Of a stretch of 64,000 nucleotides of DNA, positions 31,102 through 40,313 are shown in pieces. The stretch comes from Pseudonocardia humida. GTDB taxonomy: Bacteria > Actinomycetota > Actinomycetes > Mycobacteriales > Pseudonocardiaceae. The stretch spans positions 1 to 64,000 of the forward strand of contig NZ_JAGSOV010000053.1 of assembly GCF_023898865.1 (NCBI RefSeq), written 5' to 3'. Numbering within the stretch: the stretch's first letter is position 1; each line of letters opens with the position of its first letter. The position numbers and the translations under genes are program-made. Under the pieces are notes generated by a model. It was not told the DNA's origin. It ran no database searches and saw only the letters and a list, made by a program, of their open reading frames with translations.

Positions 31102-34100
31102 GTGCAGGAGGCTCTCGTCCGCGCGGCCGGGTGGCTGGCCGGGCGCCCCCACCGCGCCGCACTCGGGTACGTGCTGGCGCTGCTGGCCGGCGGGCTGCTG
31201 TTGATGCTCCGCCAGATCGACGCCGTGCTGGGGCGGATGAGCGCCATCGGCGACGGTGTCCGCGCCGACGCGCTGGCCTTCCCGTGGGCGCCGGACACCA
31301 TCGCCCGCTACGCGCGGGCGTGGGACGCCTACGAGGGGCGGGCGATGCCCGGCACCGGGGTGGTGGCGGACGTCGACGTGCTGCACGGCCGGATGGTCGG
31401 GCTCGACCTGGCCTTCGTCGCGACCTACGTGCCGCTGCTGGCGATGGCGCTCGGGCTGCTGCTGCGCTGGGCCGACGCGCGGTTCGAGCAGCCGCTGGAG
31501 CCGGTTCCCGACGCCGTGGCGGCGCGGCCGTTCCTCGCGGCCCTGCGCGAGGACGCCGCCGACGAGGCGCGCCGGTTGTGGCGGCTGGTGACCGGCCGCG
31601 GCCCCGCCGACGGCGACCCCGCCGACCCCGCCGCCGACCCCGACCCGCACCGGCCGATCGACCGGCGGCGGTTCGACGCGGCCCGGGTGCGGATGCTGCG
31701 GTGGGCGGTCTGCGCGCTGGCGGTGCTGGCCGTCGTCGACCTCGCCGAGCACGTGCTGCTGCACCTCCGCTACGTCGTGATGGACGCCGACGACACCCGG
31801 TTCGACCCGGTGCTCTCCGGGGTGACCTGGGTGAAGACGCTGGCGTTCGCCGTCGTGGTCGGGCCGGCGGCGGTGGCCGCGGCGTCGGCGCTGCGGGTGT
31901 CGCGGCCCCTGCGCGGGGCGCTGGCCGGGGCGCGCGGCGTGGTCGTCGTGGTCGGGCTGCTGGTCGTGCTGCTGGTGCTGCTGCCGATGGGCGCCGCCCA
32001 GATCGACGACGTCGTGCGGGCCTGGGGCGGGCAGCAGGCGCTGGTCGCGGTGCTGGCCACGGTGGCCGCGGCGCTGGTCGTCGTCGGCGCGGTGCGCGAG
32101 CTGACCAGCGACACCCCGGAGTGCCTGCGCCCCTACGAGGGCCGCGACCCGCAGCCCCTGCTGCTGCTGGTCGGGGTCGGGCTGGCCGCCGTCGGGACGG
32201 TGGTGTGGCTGGTCACCGGGGCGTGGGGGCTGCTGGTGCCGGCCGGGACGGCGCTGGGCGTGTTCGTGCTCGGCGCCGTGGTCGACCGCCCCGCCGCCGA
32301 CGGCGCGAACGCGCCCGGCGCCCGGGCGCACCACCACGAACCCGACGCGGACGACGACCGGGAGGCCCAGCGCGTCGCCGGGCACGGGCGCCGGCTCGCC
32401 CACCTGCTCGGGGCCGGGGTCTGCCTGGTCACCGCCTGGACGGTGGCCCGCGCCTCCACCTACGACGTGCTGGTGCGGCCGGGCCCGTCGGGCTCGCTGT
32501 GGGTGCTGGCCCCGGCGGCCACCGCGGCCGCGCTGACCGGGCTGGTGCTCGCCGTCGGGTCGCGGCGGGTGCGCTGGCCGCGGCCGCTGTGGGTCGTGCC
32601 GGGCGTGCTCGCGTTCGGCGTCCTCTGGACCACCATGATCGGCCGGGACGCGACCGCCGTCGCGCTGCCCACCTGGATCGGCAGCCTCGGCGTCGTGATG
32701 GTCGGCGTCGCCGCGGCCTGCGCGATCCTGGCGCTGCTGGTCATGCTGGTGCGCCGCAGCGGGGTCGACCGCTACGCGCTGGTCCCGCTGTTCCGGCTGG
32801 TCGGGTTGCGCCGGTTCCCGGTGATCGCGCTGCTGCTGGTGTGGGGGCTGGTGGTCGCCCAGCTCGACGGCGGCGGCTTCCACGACGTGCGCCGCGACCG
32901 CGGCGAGACCCGCGCCGCGCCCAACCTGCTCGACGCCTACACCGACTGGCGCGGCTCCGGCACCGGCACCGGCGGCGGCGCCCGCCCGCTCGTCGTCGTG
33001 GCCGCCCAGGGCGGCGGCATCCGGGCCGCGACCTGGACTGCGCTGGTCATGGAGTGCCTGTTCGGGCCGACCGAGGTCGAGCCCGGCTGCCCCGGCGGCC
33101 CCGGCCGGCGGCTGCCCGTGCTCATCGCCAGCGGCGCCTCCGGCGGCAGCGTCGGGCTGGCCGCATGGAGCGCCCGCCGCCTCGACCTGGCCGAGTCCGC
33201 ACCCGCCCCGCCCATCGACCGCGTGCTGCCCGCCGACCACCTCGCCCCCGACCTGGCCCGCCTGCTCAGCGGCGACGCCCTCTACCAGCTGCTCGCCCAC
33301 GACCTGCCCGACCGCGCCGAGATGCTCGAACGCAGCTGGGAGCTGGCCTGGGACGAGCCGGACGACAGCGGGCTCAACCGCGGGCTGCGGGAGTCGTGGG
33401 AGCTGGCCAACTCCGCGGGGCGCTGGGAGATGCCCGTGCTCGCGTTCACCGGCACCCAGGTCGAGGACGGCTGCCGGTTCGTGGCCGGCCCCGTCGACCT
33501 GTGGCTGCCCGGCCCGACCGGCGCCACCACCGACGCCCCCGACGACGTCCGCTGCGGCGCCGCCTCCGCAGGCGCCGTCGACGCGCTGCCCCGCACCACC
33601 GAGCTGGTCGACTACCTGTGCGCCGACGAGGACGTGCCGATGTCGGCGGCCGCGCACCTGTCGTCGCGGTTCCCGTACGTCTCCCCGAGCGCCCGGATCG
33701 CCGCGGGCGACTGCGCCGACCGCGCCGGCCTGCTGCCCGCCGGCTCGACCACCTTCCTCACCGACGGCGGGCTGGCCGACAACTCCGGCGCGGCCACCGC
33801 CGTGCAGCTGTGGCGGGCCCTGCAGCCCGTCGTCGCCGAGGACGAGGGCGCCGGCTGCGTCGTGCCGATCTTCGTGCAGATCGACAACACCCCCGACGTC
33901 GAACCCGACGACGCCGGCACCCGACCGCCGGTGGAGCTCACCGCGCCGCTGTCGGCGCTGTTCGGCCAGATCGGCGGGCGCGAGGAGATGGAGCGCGAGG
34001 AGGCCCGCACCGCGTTCGCCGAGGTCCGCACCGCGGGCGGCGAGCCGGTGCCGGGCGGATCCGGCCCGTCCTACGTGCGGATCGCCCCGTCGGTGCAGCC

Positions 34101-34239
34101 CGGCGCCGAGGCGCCGCTGGGCTGGGCGCTCTCGCCGTCGACGGTGCGGGACATGCGCGCGCAGCTGACGACCGGGACGAACGCCGCCGAGATCGACCGC
34201 CTCCGCGGGCTCCTGGACGGGCTCACCTGCCCCTCCTGA
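31102..34239 (+). CDS. multi-helix membrane protein fused to a patatin-like phospholipase domain
   Basis: The 1045-residue protein has roughly the first 590 residues rich in membrane helices (at least ten, for example AALGYVLALLAGGLLLML and VVVVVGLLVVLLVLLP). From about residue 630 there is a patatin/FabD-lysophospholipase-like domain: glycine-rich loop AAQGGGIRAATW, nucleophile motif GASGGS with Ser680, and catalytic Asp888 in TDGGLADNSG. The Ser-Asp dyad is intact. The final part has VPIFVQIDNTPDVEPDD. It likely hydrolyses membrane lipids or acyl esters; whether the active site faces the cytoplasm was not determined. The GTG start appears leaderless. Confidence 0.85.
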   Translation: MQEALVRAAGWLAGRPHRAALGYVLALLAGGLLLMLRQIDAVLGRMSAIGDGVRADALAFPWAPDTIARYARAWDAYEGRAMPGTGVVADVDVLHGRMVGLDLAFVATYVPLLAMALGLLLRWADARFEQPLEPVPDAVAARPFLAALREDAADEARRLWRLVTGRGPADGDPADPAADPDPHRPIDRRRFDAARVRMLRWAVCALAVLAVVDLAEHVLLHLRYVVMDADDTRFDPVLSGVTWVKTLAFAVVVGPAAVAAASALRVSRPLRGALAGARGVVVVVGLLVVLLVLLPMGAAQIDDVVRAWGGQQALVAVLATVAAALVVVGAVRELTSDTPECLRPYEGRDPQPLLLLVGVGLAAVGTVVWLVTGAWGLLVPAGTALGVFVLGAVVDRPAADGANAPGARAHHHEPDADDDREAQRVAGHGRRLAHLLGAGVCLVTAWTVARASTYDVLVRPGPSGSLWVLAPAATAAALTGLVLAVGSRRVRWPRPLWVVPGVLAFGVLWTTMIGRDATAVALPTWIGSLGVVMVGVAAACAILALLVMLVRRSGVDRYALVPLFRLVGLRRFPVIALLLVWGLVVAQLDGGGFHDVRRDRGETRAAPNLLDAYTDWRGSGTGTGGGARPLVVVAAQGGGIRAATWTALVMECLFGPTEVEPGCPGGPGRRLPVLIASGASGGSVGLAAWSARRLDLAESAPAPPIDRVLPADHLAPDLARLLSGDALYQLLAHDLPDRAEMLERSWELAWDEPDDSGLNRGLRESWELANSAGRWEMPVLAFTGTQVEDGCRFVAGPVDLWLPGPTGATTDAPDDVRCGAASAGAVDALPRTTELVDYLCADEDVPMSAAAHLSSRFPYVSPSARIAAGDCADRAGLLPAGSTTFLTDGGLADNSGAATAVQLWRALQPVVAEDEGAGCVVPIFVQIDNTPDVEPDDAGTRPPVELTAPLSALFGQIGGREEMEREEARTAFAEVRTAGGEPVPGGSGPSYVRIAPSVQPGAEAPLGWALSPSTVRDMRAQLTTGTNAAEIDRLRGLLDGLTCPS

Positions 34240-34358
34240 CCGCGACGGCACCAGCGCTCCTCGCCGCGACGGCGCCCGCCCGGGTTCAGGAAAGCCACGA
34301 TGCCGCCCTGTGGGTTCCGGAACGTGGCGCCGGCTCCGACGATCAGCATGTCCGTCAT
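34071..34358 (-). other. possible truncated gene divergent from the TetR gene
   Basis: ATG 34358 opens MTDMLIVGAGATFRNPQGGI, which has a gene-like hydrophobic start. After about 28 residues the frame becomes basic low-complexity sequence antisense to the patatin gene. Its promoter region carries the tandem palindromes of a TetR-type operator. I infer that the original target of the regulator was truncated here, leaving only its first codons, but this rests on position and composition alone. Confidence 0.25.
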
Positions 34359-34370
34359 GGTGGCTCCGCG

Positions 34371-34394
34371 TTCAATGAATGCTTGTTCACTGAA
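34371..34394. promoter_or_regulatory. tandem TTCAnTGAA palindromes, probable TetR operator
   Basis: TTCAATGAA (34371-34379) and TTCACTGAA (34386-34394) are each palindromic and lie 15 bases apart. The first extends to CATTCAnTGAATG on comparison of its flanks only if the window is shifted, so the 9-base core is the safe call. They sit in an unusually AT-rich patch between the TetR start (34453) and the leftward ATG (34358). Confidence 0.5.
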
Positions 34395-34452
34395 TCGTCT
34401 TTCGCTGCAAGGCCCTGCTAGCGTCCGGTCAACAGCGACGGCGGGAGGGCGG

Positions 34453-35100
34453 ATGGCCACGGCCGGGGTGCGCCGGGCGCAGCGGGAGGAGACCGGGGCG
34501 GCGCTCAAGCGGGCCGCCGTGCGGGTGTTCGACCGGGTCGGCTACCTCAACGCCAAGATCACCGACATCACCGCGGAGGCCGGCCGCGCGGCCGGCTCCT
34601 TCTACTCCCACTTCCCGAACAAGGAGGCGCTGCTCGAAGCCCTGCTGACCGACGTGCTGGCCGGCAGCGACGAGCCCGCCGCCGACCCGGCGCACAGCGG
34701 CGACTTCACCGACCGCGAGGCGGTGCGCTACCACGTCGCCGGCTACTGGGCCTTCTTCCGCCGCAACCGCCCGGCGATGGTCGCGCTGCAGCAGGCCGCG
34801 ACCGTCGACGAGCGGTTCGCCCGGCGCATGCGCGACATGCTCGAACCCGACCTGCACCACCTCGCCGAGCACCTGGAGCAGGCCCGCGCCAACGGCGCCG
34901 CGCTGCCCGGCGACCCGCTGGTGGTGACCACCGCGATGACCGCGCTGATGTCCGGCTTCGCCCAGTTCTGGCTGGTCCAGGGCTGGGCCGGGCGCGAGAT
35001 CGACGACGACGAGGCCGTCGACACCCTCACCTCGTTCATCTTCTCCGGCATCGGCGGCACCCCCGTCCCGCCACCGGGGCGACCAAGGAGGAGCCCGTGA
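34453..35100 (+). CDS. TetR/AcrR-family transcriptional regulator
   Basis: The 215-residue protein has an N-terminal helix-turn-helix: AVRVFDRVGYLNAKITDITA, then AGRAAGSFYSHFPNKEALLE, the classic TetR recognition region. The C-terminal ligand-binding domain has many helices (for example YWAFFRRNRPAMVALQQAA). ATG 34453 is preceded by GGGAGGG. The stop overlaps the GTG of the LLM oxidoreductase gene (GTGA), so the two are co-translated. Tandem palindromes upstream suggest autoregulation. Confidence 0.88.
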   Translation: MATAGVRRAQREETGAALKRAAVRVFDRVGYLNAKITDITAEAGRAAGSFYSHFPNKEALLEALLTDVLAGSDEPAADPAHSGDFTDREAVRYHVAGYWAFFRRNRPAMVALQQAATVDERFARRMRDMLEPDLHHLAEHLEQARANGAALPGDPLVVTTAMTALMSGFAQFWLVQGWAGREIDDDEAVDTLTSFIFSGIGGTPVPPPGRPRRSP

Positions 35101-35963
35101 AGATCGGCCTGCACCTGGCGGACCTCACCTACCCGAGCGGACCGGCCGGCCTGGCCGACGACCTCACCCGGATCGCCGCCGCGGCCGAGGACGCCGGGTT
35201 CGCCCGGATCAGCGTGATGGACCACGTCTGGCAGATCGCCAACCACGGCCCGCCCGAGCACGACATGCTGGAGGCCTACACGACGCTGGGCTTCCTGGCC
35301 GCCCGCACCAGCCGCGTCGACCTCGTCGCCTGGGTCACCGCGACCACCTACCGCGTCCCCGGGCTGCTGGCCAAGCTGGTCAGCACCCTCGACGTGCTCT
35401 CCGGCGGCCGGGCCTGGCTCGGTATCGGCGCCGGCTGGAACGCCGAGGAGTCCGCCGGCCTCGGCCTGCCGTTCCCACCGCTGGCCGAGCGCTTCGAGCG
35501 CCTGGAGGAGACCCTGCAGATCTGCCGGCTGATGTGGAGCGGCTCCGAGGAGCCCTACCGCGGCACCCACTACTCGCTGGAGCGCACGCTCAACGCCCCC
35601 CAGCCGCTGCGCCGCCCGCCGATCCTCATCGGCGGCGGCGGCGAGCAGAAGACCCTGCGCCTGGTCGCCCGCTACGCCGACGCGTGCAACGTCTTCGCCC
35701 GCGACGACGTCGCCCGCAAGCTCGACGTGCTGCGCGCGCACTGCGAGACCGAGGGCCGCGACTACGACGAGATCGAGAAGACCGCGCAGATGGTGCTCGA
35801 CGTGGGGGAGAAGGGCGAGAAGGTCGACGAGTTCCTGGCGGAGCTGCGCCGGCTGGCCGGGCTGGGGATCCAGGCGGTGCAGGGCAAGGTGCCGGACGTG
35901 TGGGACCCCGCGCGGATCGCGGTGTTCGCGCGGGAGGTCATCCCGGCCGCGGCGGAGTTGTAG
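35097..35963 (+). CDS. F420-dependent LLM-class oxidoreductase
   Basis: The 288-residue luciferase-like (beta/alpha)8 protein has IAAAAEDAGFARISVMDHVW, LGFLAARTSRVDLVAWVTAT and LDVLSGGRAWLGIGAGWNAE, the last being the LLM glycine-rich signature. Actinobacterial members with this TIGR03560-like pattern use coenzyme F420. The substrate is unknown. Its start overlaps the TetR gene by four bases, so the regulator probably controls it. Confidence 0.88.
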   Translation: MKIGLHLADLTYPSGPAGLADDLTRIAAAAEDAGFARISVMDHVWQIANHGPPEHDMLEAYTTLGFLAARTSRVDLVAWVTATTYRVPGLLAKLVSTLDVLSGGRAWLGIGAGWNAEESAGLGLPFPPLAERFERLEETLQICRLMWSGSEEPYRGTHYSLERTLNAPQPLRRPPILIGGGGEQKTLRLVARYADACNVFARDDVARKLDVLRAHCETEGRDYDEIEKTAQMVLDVGEKGEKVDEFLAELRRLAGLGIQAVQGKVPDVWDPARIAVFAREVIPAAAEL

Positions 35964-36267
35964 GGGCTCGATGGGGGTGGCCGTCTCCGGTGGACCCGCG
36001 GTGACCGGAAGGGCAGGAGCACCTGCTTCCGTCGTTGCACCGATCGACACCCGCGACATGAACCTCATGGGGCTCTTCCACGCTCCCGAGCCCCATCACC
36101 TACATCTCGCGCCCGAACCGGGCGAACCGGAAGCCGAACCCCAACCCGCCCGCTGATCGTAAGCGGGCGTTCATCCGTTCACCCACGTCCTCGCGGCGCA
36201 GCCTCGGGAAGCTCCCAGCGCACGGCCGATCGGTCGAGAACCTCGGAGCAGCGGAGGGTCGTCCTCG
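35964..36267. other. 304-base region before ugd with three hairpins
   Basis: No gene is supported. Three perfect inverted repeats follow one another: 36067-36075/36088-36096 (ATGGGGCTC/GAGCCCCAT), 36110-36114/36120-36124 (CGCCC/GGGCG) and 36147-36154/36162-36169 (CGCCCGCT/AGCGGGCG). The first or third may terminate the upstream operon. The remaining sequence to 36267 should hold the ugd promoter, and a GGAGGG site precedes ATG 36268. Confidence 0.5.
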
Positions 36268-37611
36268 ATGTTCGTACGTCGAATCGCCGTGGTCGGGACC
36301 GGTTACGTCGGTCTCACGACAGGCGCCTGCCTCGCCTCGCTCGGGCACCGGGTGGTGTGCGCCGACGTCGACCCGGCCAAGATCGACAGGCTGCGCGACG
36401 GGGAGATCGGCATCCGCGAGGACGGCCTGGCCGACCTCGTCGTCGAGGGGATGGCGGCCGGGCGGCTGTCGTTCGTCGTCGGGGCCTCGGCCGCGCTGGA
36501 GGAGCTGGCCCGCGAAGGCGACCCGGTCGAGGTGGTGTTCCTGTGCGTGCCGACCCCGATGGGCGTCGGCGGCGTCGCCGACCTCGGCGCCGTGGAGGCC
36601 GTGCTGGAGGAGACCCGCGCCGCGCTCCCGCGCGGGGCCGTGGTCGTCACCAAGTCGACCGTGCCCGTCGGTACCGCAGAGCGCACCGCCGAGCTGCTCG
36701 GCCGCGACGACGTCGGCATCGTCAGCAACCCGGAGTTCCTGCGCGAGGGCACCGCGGTGCACGACTTCCTCAACCCCGACCGGGTCGTCGTCGGGTCGAG
36801 CCAGCAGGACGCCGCCGAGCGCGTCGCCGCCCTGTACTCCCGCCTGGGCGCGCCGACCGTGCTGACCGACGCGACCAGCGCCGAGATGATCAAGTACTCG
36901 GCCAACTGCTTCCTGGCGATGAAGCTGTCCTACGTCAACGCCATCGCCGAGCTGTGCGAGCGCCTCGACGCCGACATCGCCGACGTCACCGAGGGCATCG
37001 GCTACGACCGGCGCATCGGCCAGGCGTTCCTGGCCCCCGGCCCCGGCTGGGGCGGGTCGTGCCTGCCCAAGGACACCCACGCCCTGCTGCAGGTGGCCGA
37101 CGCGGCCGACTTCGAGTTCCGGCTGCTGCGGGCCACCATCGACACCAACGACCGCCAGCGGCAGCGGATGGTCGACAAGATCCGCACCATGGTCACCGGC
37201 AAGCGCGGCGGCTCGCTGAGCAGGCGGAAGCTGGCCCTGTTCGGGCTGACCTTCAAGGCCGGCACCGACGACCTGCGCGACTCGCCCGCCCTGGGCGTGG
37301 CCGCGCTGCTCAAGCAGGCCGGCGCCGAGCTCGTGGGCTACGACCCCGGCGTCGTGGGGAGCGGCGCGAGCATCGACGCGAACCTGGTCACCGTGGTCGA
37401 CGACCCGTACCTGGCGGCCAAGGACGTCGCGGCGATCGTGATCCTCACCGAGTGGCCCGAGTTCCGCCAGCTCGACTGGCGGCGCCTGGCCGGGCTGTCG
37501 GCCGGGGCGTGCGTCGTCGACACCCGCAACCTGCTCGACCCCGACGTGCTCGACCGGGCCGGCCTGACCTGGGCAGGCGTCGGCCGCAGCGCCCGCACCC
37601 CCGCCTCCTGA
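36268..37611 (+). CDS. ugd: UDP-glucose 6-dehydrogenase
   Basis: The 447-residue enzyme has the N-terminal Rossmann motif VVGTGYVGLTTGACLASLGH, a hinge with STVPVGTAERTAE and the central NPEFLREGTAVHDFLNPDRV. The active-site stretch GPGWGGSCLPKDTHALL contains the catalytic cysteine. The C-terminal domain includes LFGLTFKAGTDDLRDSPAL. It oxidises UDP-glucose to UDP-glucuronate in two NAD-dependent steps, supplying acidic sugar for surface polysaccharides such as those implied at 0-16 kb. Length and motifs are complete. It converges with the response regulator gene. Confidence 0.95.
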   Translation: MFVRRIAVVGTGYVGLTTGACLASLGHRVVCADVDPAKIDRLRDGEIGIREDGLADLVVEGMAAGRLSFVVGASAALEELAREGDPVEVVFLCVPTPMGVGGVADLGAVEAVLEETRAALPRGAVVVTKSTVPVGTAERTAELLGRDDVGIVSNPEFLREGTAVHDFLNPDRVVVGSSQQDAAERVAALYSRLGAPTVLTDATSAEMIKYSANCFLAMKLSYVNAIAELCERLDADIADVTEGIGYDRRIGQAFLAPGPGWGGSCLPKDTHALLQVADAADFEFRLLRATIDTNDRQRQRMVDKIRTMVTGKRGGSLSRRKLALFGLTFKAGTDDLRDSPALGVAALLKQAGAELVGYDPGVVGSGASIDANLVTVVDDPYLAAKDVAAIVILTEWPEFRQLDWRRLAGLSAGACVVDTRNLLDPDVLDRAGLTWAGVGRSARTPAS

Positions 37612-37615
37612 CGGG

Positions 37616-38266
37616 TCAGGGGCGGCCGCCGAGGTAGCGCAGGACGGCCAGGATGCGGCGGTTGTAGCCGGGGTCCTCGGCGACGCCGAGCTTGCCCAGG
37701 ATCGAGGCGACGTGCTTCTCGACGGCGCTCACCGACATCCGCAGCCGCCCGGCCGCCGAGGCGTTGGTCAGGCCCTCGGCCACGGCGTCGAGCACGTCGC
37801 GCTCGCGCGGGGTGAGCCGCGACAGCGGGTCGGCGTCGCGGCCGGTGGCCAGCAGCCGGCGCACCACCTCCGGGTCGAACGCCGAGCCGCCCCGCCCGAC
37901 CCGCTCCAGCGCGTCGAGGAACTCCCCGACCTGCGCCACCCGGTCCTTGAGCAGGTAGCCGACCCGCCCGCCGTCGTCGGCGAGCAGCCTGGCGGCGTGG
38001 CGGCGCTCGACGTACTGCGACAGCACCAGCACGCCGACCTCCGGCCAGCGGCGCCGGATCTCCAGCGCCGCGACCACGCCCTCGTCGGTGTGGGTGGGCG
38101 GCATCCGCACGTCGGCGACGACGACGTCGGGCCGCTCCCGCTCGATGGCCCCGACCAGCGCGCGGCCGTCGCCGACCGCGGCCACCACCTCGTGGCCCTC
38201 GGCGACCAGCAGCCGGACCAGGCCCTCGCGCAGCAGCGCCGAGTCCTCGGCGATCGTCACCCGCAC
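37616..38266 (-). CDS. NarL/LuxR-family response regulator
   Basis: The 216-residue protein has a receiver domain (VTIAEDSALLREGLVRLLVA, phospho-acceptor Asp in DVVVADVRMPP, Lys in VGYLLKDRV). The C-terminal LuxR helix-turn-helix is LTPRERDVLDAVAEGLTNAS then VSAVEKHVASILGKLG. GTG 38266 lies 10 bases inside the end of the histidine-kinase gene, so the two are translationally coupled. The ligand of the system is unknown. Confidence 0.92.
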   Translation of the reverse strand: MRVTIAEDSALLREGLVRLLVAEGHEVVAAVGDGRALVGAIERERPDVVVADVRMPPTHTDEGVVAALEIRRRWPEVGVLVLSQYVERRHAARLLADDGGRVGYLLKDRVAQVGEFLDALERVGRGGSAFDPEVVRRLLATGRDADPLSRLTPRERDVLDAVAEGLTNASAAGRLRMSVSAVEKHVASILGKLGVAEDPGYNRRILAVLRYLGGRP

Positions 38267-39456
38267 GGCAGCTCCGCCCGCACCGTCGTCGGGCCGCCCG
38301 GCGGGCTGACCACGCTCAGCACCCCGTCGGCCGCGGCCACCCGGCGGGCCAGCCCGGCCAGCCCGCCGCCCGTCGGGTCGGCGCCGCCGCGGCCGTCGTC
38401 GCTGACCACGGCGCAGAGCGCGGTGGCCGACGCGCGGACGTCCACCAGCACCTCCCGCGCGCCCGAGTGCTTGGCCGCGTTCGTCACCGCCTCGCACACC
38501 ACGAACCAGGCGACGGCCCGCACGGCCGGCGGCGGCTCGGCGTCCAAGGCGCAGTCGATCCGCACGGGCAGCGGGGCCCGCTCGGCCACCGACTCCAGCG
38601 CCGCGGCCAGCCCGCCGGTGTCCAGGGCCGCGGGGTAGACCCGCCACGACACCTCCCGCAGCTCGACGAGCGCGCGCTGCGCCTGCTCGTGGGCCTGCAC
38701 GACCAGGTCGAGCTGCTCGGGGTGGCGGCGCGCGCGGCCCAGCAGCATGCCCAGCGCGACCAGCCGCTGCTGGACGCCGTCGTGCAGGTCGCGCTCGATG
38801 CGGCGGCGCTCGTCGTCCACCGCGGCCACGACGGCGTCGCGGGACTCGGCCAGCGCGGTCACCCGGCGGGCCAGCTGCTCCTCGCGGGTCGGGGCCAGCG
38901 CGTGCCGCGCCGCCGTGCGCTCCCAGCGCGCCACCCCGGCCAGCCCGGCCAGCGCCAGGTAGAGCAGCACGGCCCCGGACGGCGTGTAGTACGCCACCTC
39001 CAGCGCGGTGACCACGTACGGGGGTTCCTCGACCAGCAGCGGGGTCGCGCTCAGCCAGGACCACAGCACCAGCACGGCGAAGACCGCCCCGGTCACCAGC
39101 AGGACCAGGACGGTGCCGCCGAGGATCCCGGCGGGCAGCCGGGCCACCAGGTAGCGCGCGGCGCGCCGCCCGTCGACCTCGCGGTCGCCGTCGACGGCCG
39201 GTCCGCCGAGCAGTCGACCGACCCGGGCCAGCTCGGGGCGGGCCAGCGCCCGGGCCGCGCCCGGCAGCGCGCGGCGCCCGGCGGGGACGCACAGCGCGAG
39301 CAGGGCGAGGACGAGCAGCAGCAGGTGCGCCGTCGCCGTCGCGGCGCCGAGCGCGAGGCCGAGCCCGGTGCGCAGGCTCGCCACGATCCGCGGCCGCCAC
39401 CGCGCCGGTGCGGCGACCGCGGCCGGTCGGGGCGGCGCGGCCTCGGTCGTCACCAC
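38257..39456 (-). CDS. sensor histidine kinase (NarL-type partner)
   Basis: The roughly 399-residue protein has about four N-terminal helices (first GLALGAATATAHLLLLVLAL, last near YYTPSGAVLLYLALAGLAGV). It has a HisKA_3 box with RRRIERDLHDGVQQRLVALG (His in RDLHDG) and a HATPase with CEAVTNAAKHSGA (N box) and SDDGRGGADPTGGGLAGLAR (G boxes). It is coupled to the response regulator downstream. GTG 39456 (or 39453) overlaps the stop of the DedA gene by a few bases, so DedA, kinase and regulator form one unit. Confidence 0.9.
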   Translation of the reverse strand: MVTTEAAPPRPAAVAAPARWRPRIVASLRTGLGLALGAATATAHLLLLVLALLALCVPAGRRALPGAARALARPELARVGRLLGGPAVDGDREVDGRRAARYLVARLPAGILGGTVLVLLVTGAVFAVLVLWSWLSATPLLVEEPPYVVTALEVAYYTPSGAVLLYLALAGLAGVARWERTAARHALAPTREEQLARRVTALAESRDAVVAAVDDERRRIERDLHDGVQQRLVALGMLLGRARRHPEQLDLVVQAHEQAQRALVELREVSWRVYPAALDTGGLAAALESVAERAPLPVRIDCALDAEPPPAVRAVAWFVVCEAVTNAAKHSGAREVLVDVRASATALCAVVSDDGRGGADPTGGGLAGLARRVAAADGVLSVVSPPGGPTTVRAELPCG

Positions 39457-40196
39457 CGCCGGGCCTGGTCCGGGCCGCCCGGCAGGACGTGGCCGAGGCG
39501 GACGGTGGCGTCGGGATCGGGGTGCTCGGACCTCACGCCCGCCGACCCTATCGGGCCGCGCCGCTCCGGCCCGGCCGCGCGACCCCGGCGGCGGGCGGCG
39601 ACCCGGCGCACCACGAACACCCCGACGGCGAGCACCAGCAGCCCGAGCACCGCCTTGGACAGCACGCCCGCGTACTGCTCGACGACACCCCAGTTCGCCC
39701 CGAGCAGGTAGCCGGCCATGACGAACGCGGTGTTCCAGATCAGGCTGCCGGCCGCGGTCAGCGCGGCGAACAGCGGCAGCCGCATCCGCTCCACCCCGGC
39801 CGGCACCGAGATCAGGCTGCGCACCAGCGGCACCATCCGCCCGAGGAACACCGCCTTCGCGCCGTGGCGGGCGAACCACGCCTCGGCCTTGCGCACGTCG
39901 CGCAGGTCGACCAGCGGCATCCGGTCGGCCAGCGCGTACATCCGCCGCTGCCCCAGCGCGGCCCCGACGCCGTACAGCACCAGCGCGCCCACCAGCGATC
40001 CCAGTGTCGTCCAGGCGATGGCCGCGGGCAGGCTCATCTCACCCCGCGCCGCCGCGAACCCGGCCAGCGGCAGGAACAGCTCGCTGGGCAGCGGCGGGAA
40101 CACGTTCTCCAGCGCGATGGCGAGCCCGACCGCGGGCGCGCCGAGCGCGTCCATCAGGTCGACGACCCACCCGACGACCCCATCCGTAGTGACCAT
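39450..40196 (-). CDS. DedA family membrane protein (VTT/SNARE-associated)
   Basis: The 248-residue polytopic protein has the DedA hallmark VFPPLPSELFLPLAGFAAAR near residue 30, then YALADRMPLVDLRDVRKAEA. The FxRMVPLVRSLISVPAG-like conserved segment reads FLGRMVPLVRSLISVPAGVE. The C-terminal helix ends in a basic tail. Members flip undecaprenyl phosphate or phospholipids, which would serve envelope glycan synthesis. The first helix contains the conserved acidic residue. It is translationally overlapped with the sensor kinase gene, suggesting envelope-stress sensing. Confidence 0.9.
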   Translation of the reverse strand: MVTTDGVVGWVVDLMDALGAPAVGLAIALENVFPPLPSELFLPLAGFAAARGEMSLPAAIAWTTLGSLVGALVLYGVGAALGQRRMYALADRMPLVDLRDVRKAEAWFARHGAKAVFLGRMVPLVRSLISVPAGVERMRLPLFAALTAAGSLIWNTAFVMAGYLLGANWGVVEQYAGVLSKAVLGLLVLAVGVFVVRRVAARRRGRAAGPERRGPIGSAGVRSEHPDPDATVRLGHVLPGGPDQARRW

Positions 40197-40313
40197 GGCA
40201 CCGACGCTAGGAACGCGGCGGGCCCGGCGGACTGGGGCGAGCGGGGGCGCCGGGGTGGGGATGTCCTCACCGGCGGTGGGCGGGAGCTCCCCCGGTGGGG
40301 CCCGCCGCGACGG

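Noticed and set aside
30004..34251. Leftward extension of the AraC frame to about 1700 residues
   Set aside because: The stretch beyond 30003 is antisense to the hydrolase and patatin genes and has low-complexity composition; the regulator starts at GTG 30003 with its own ribosome-binding site.
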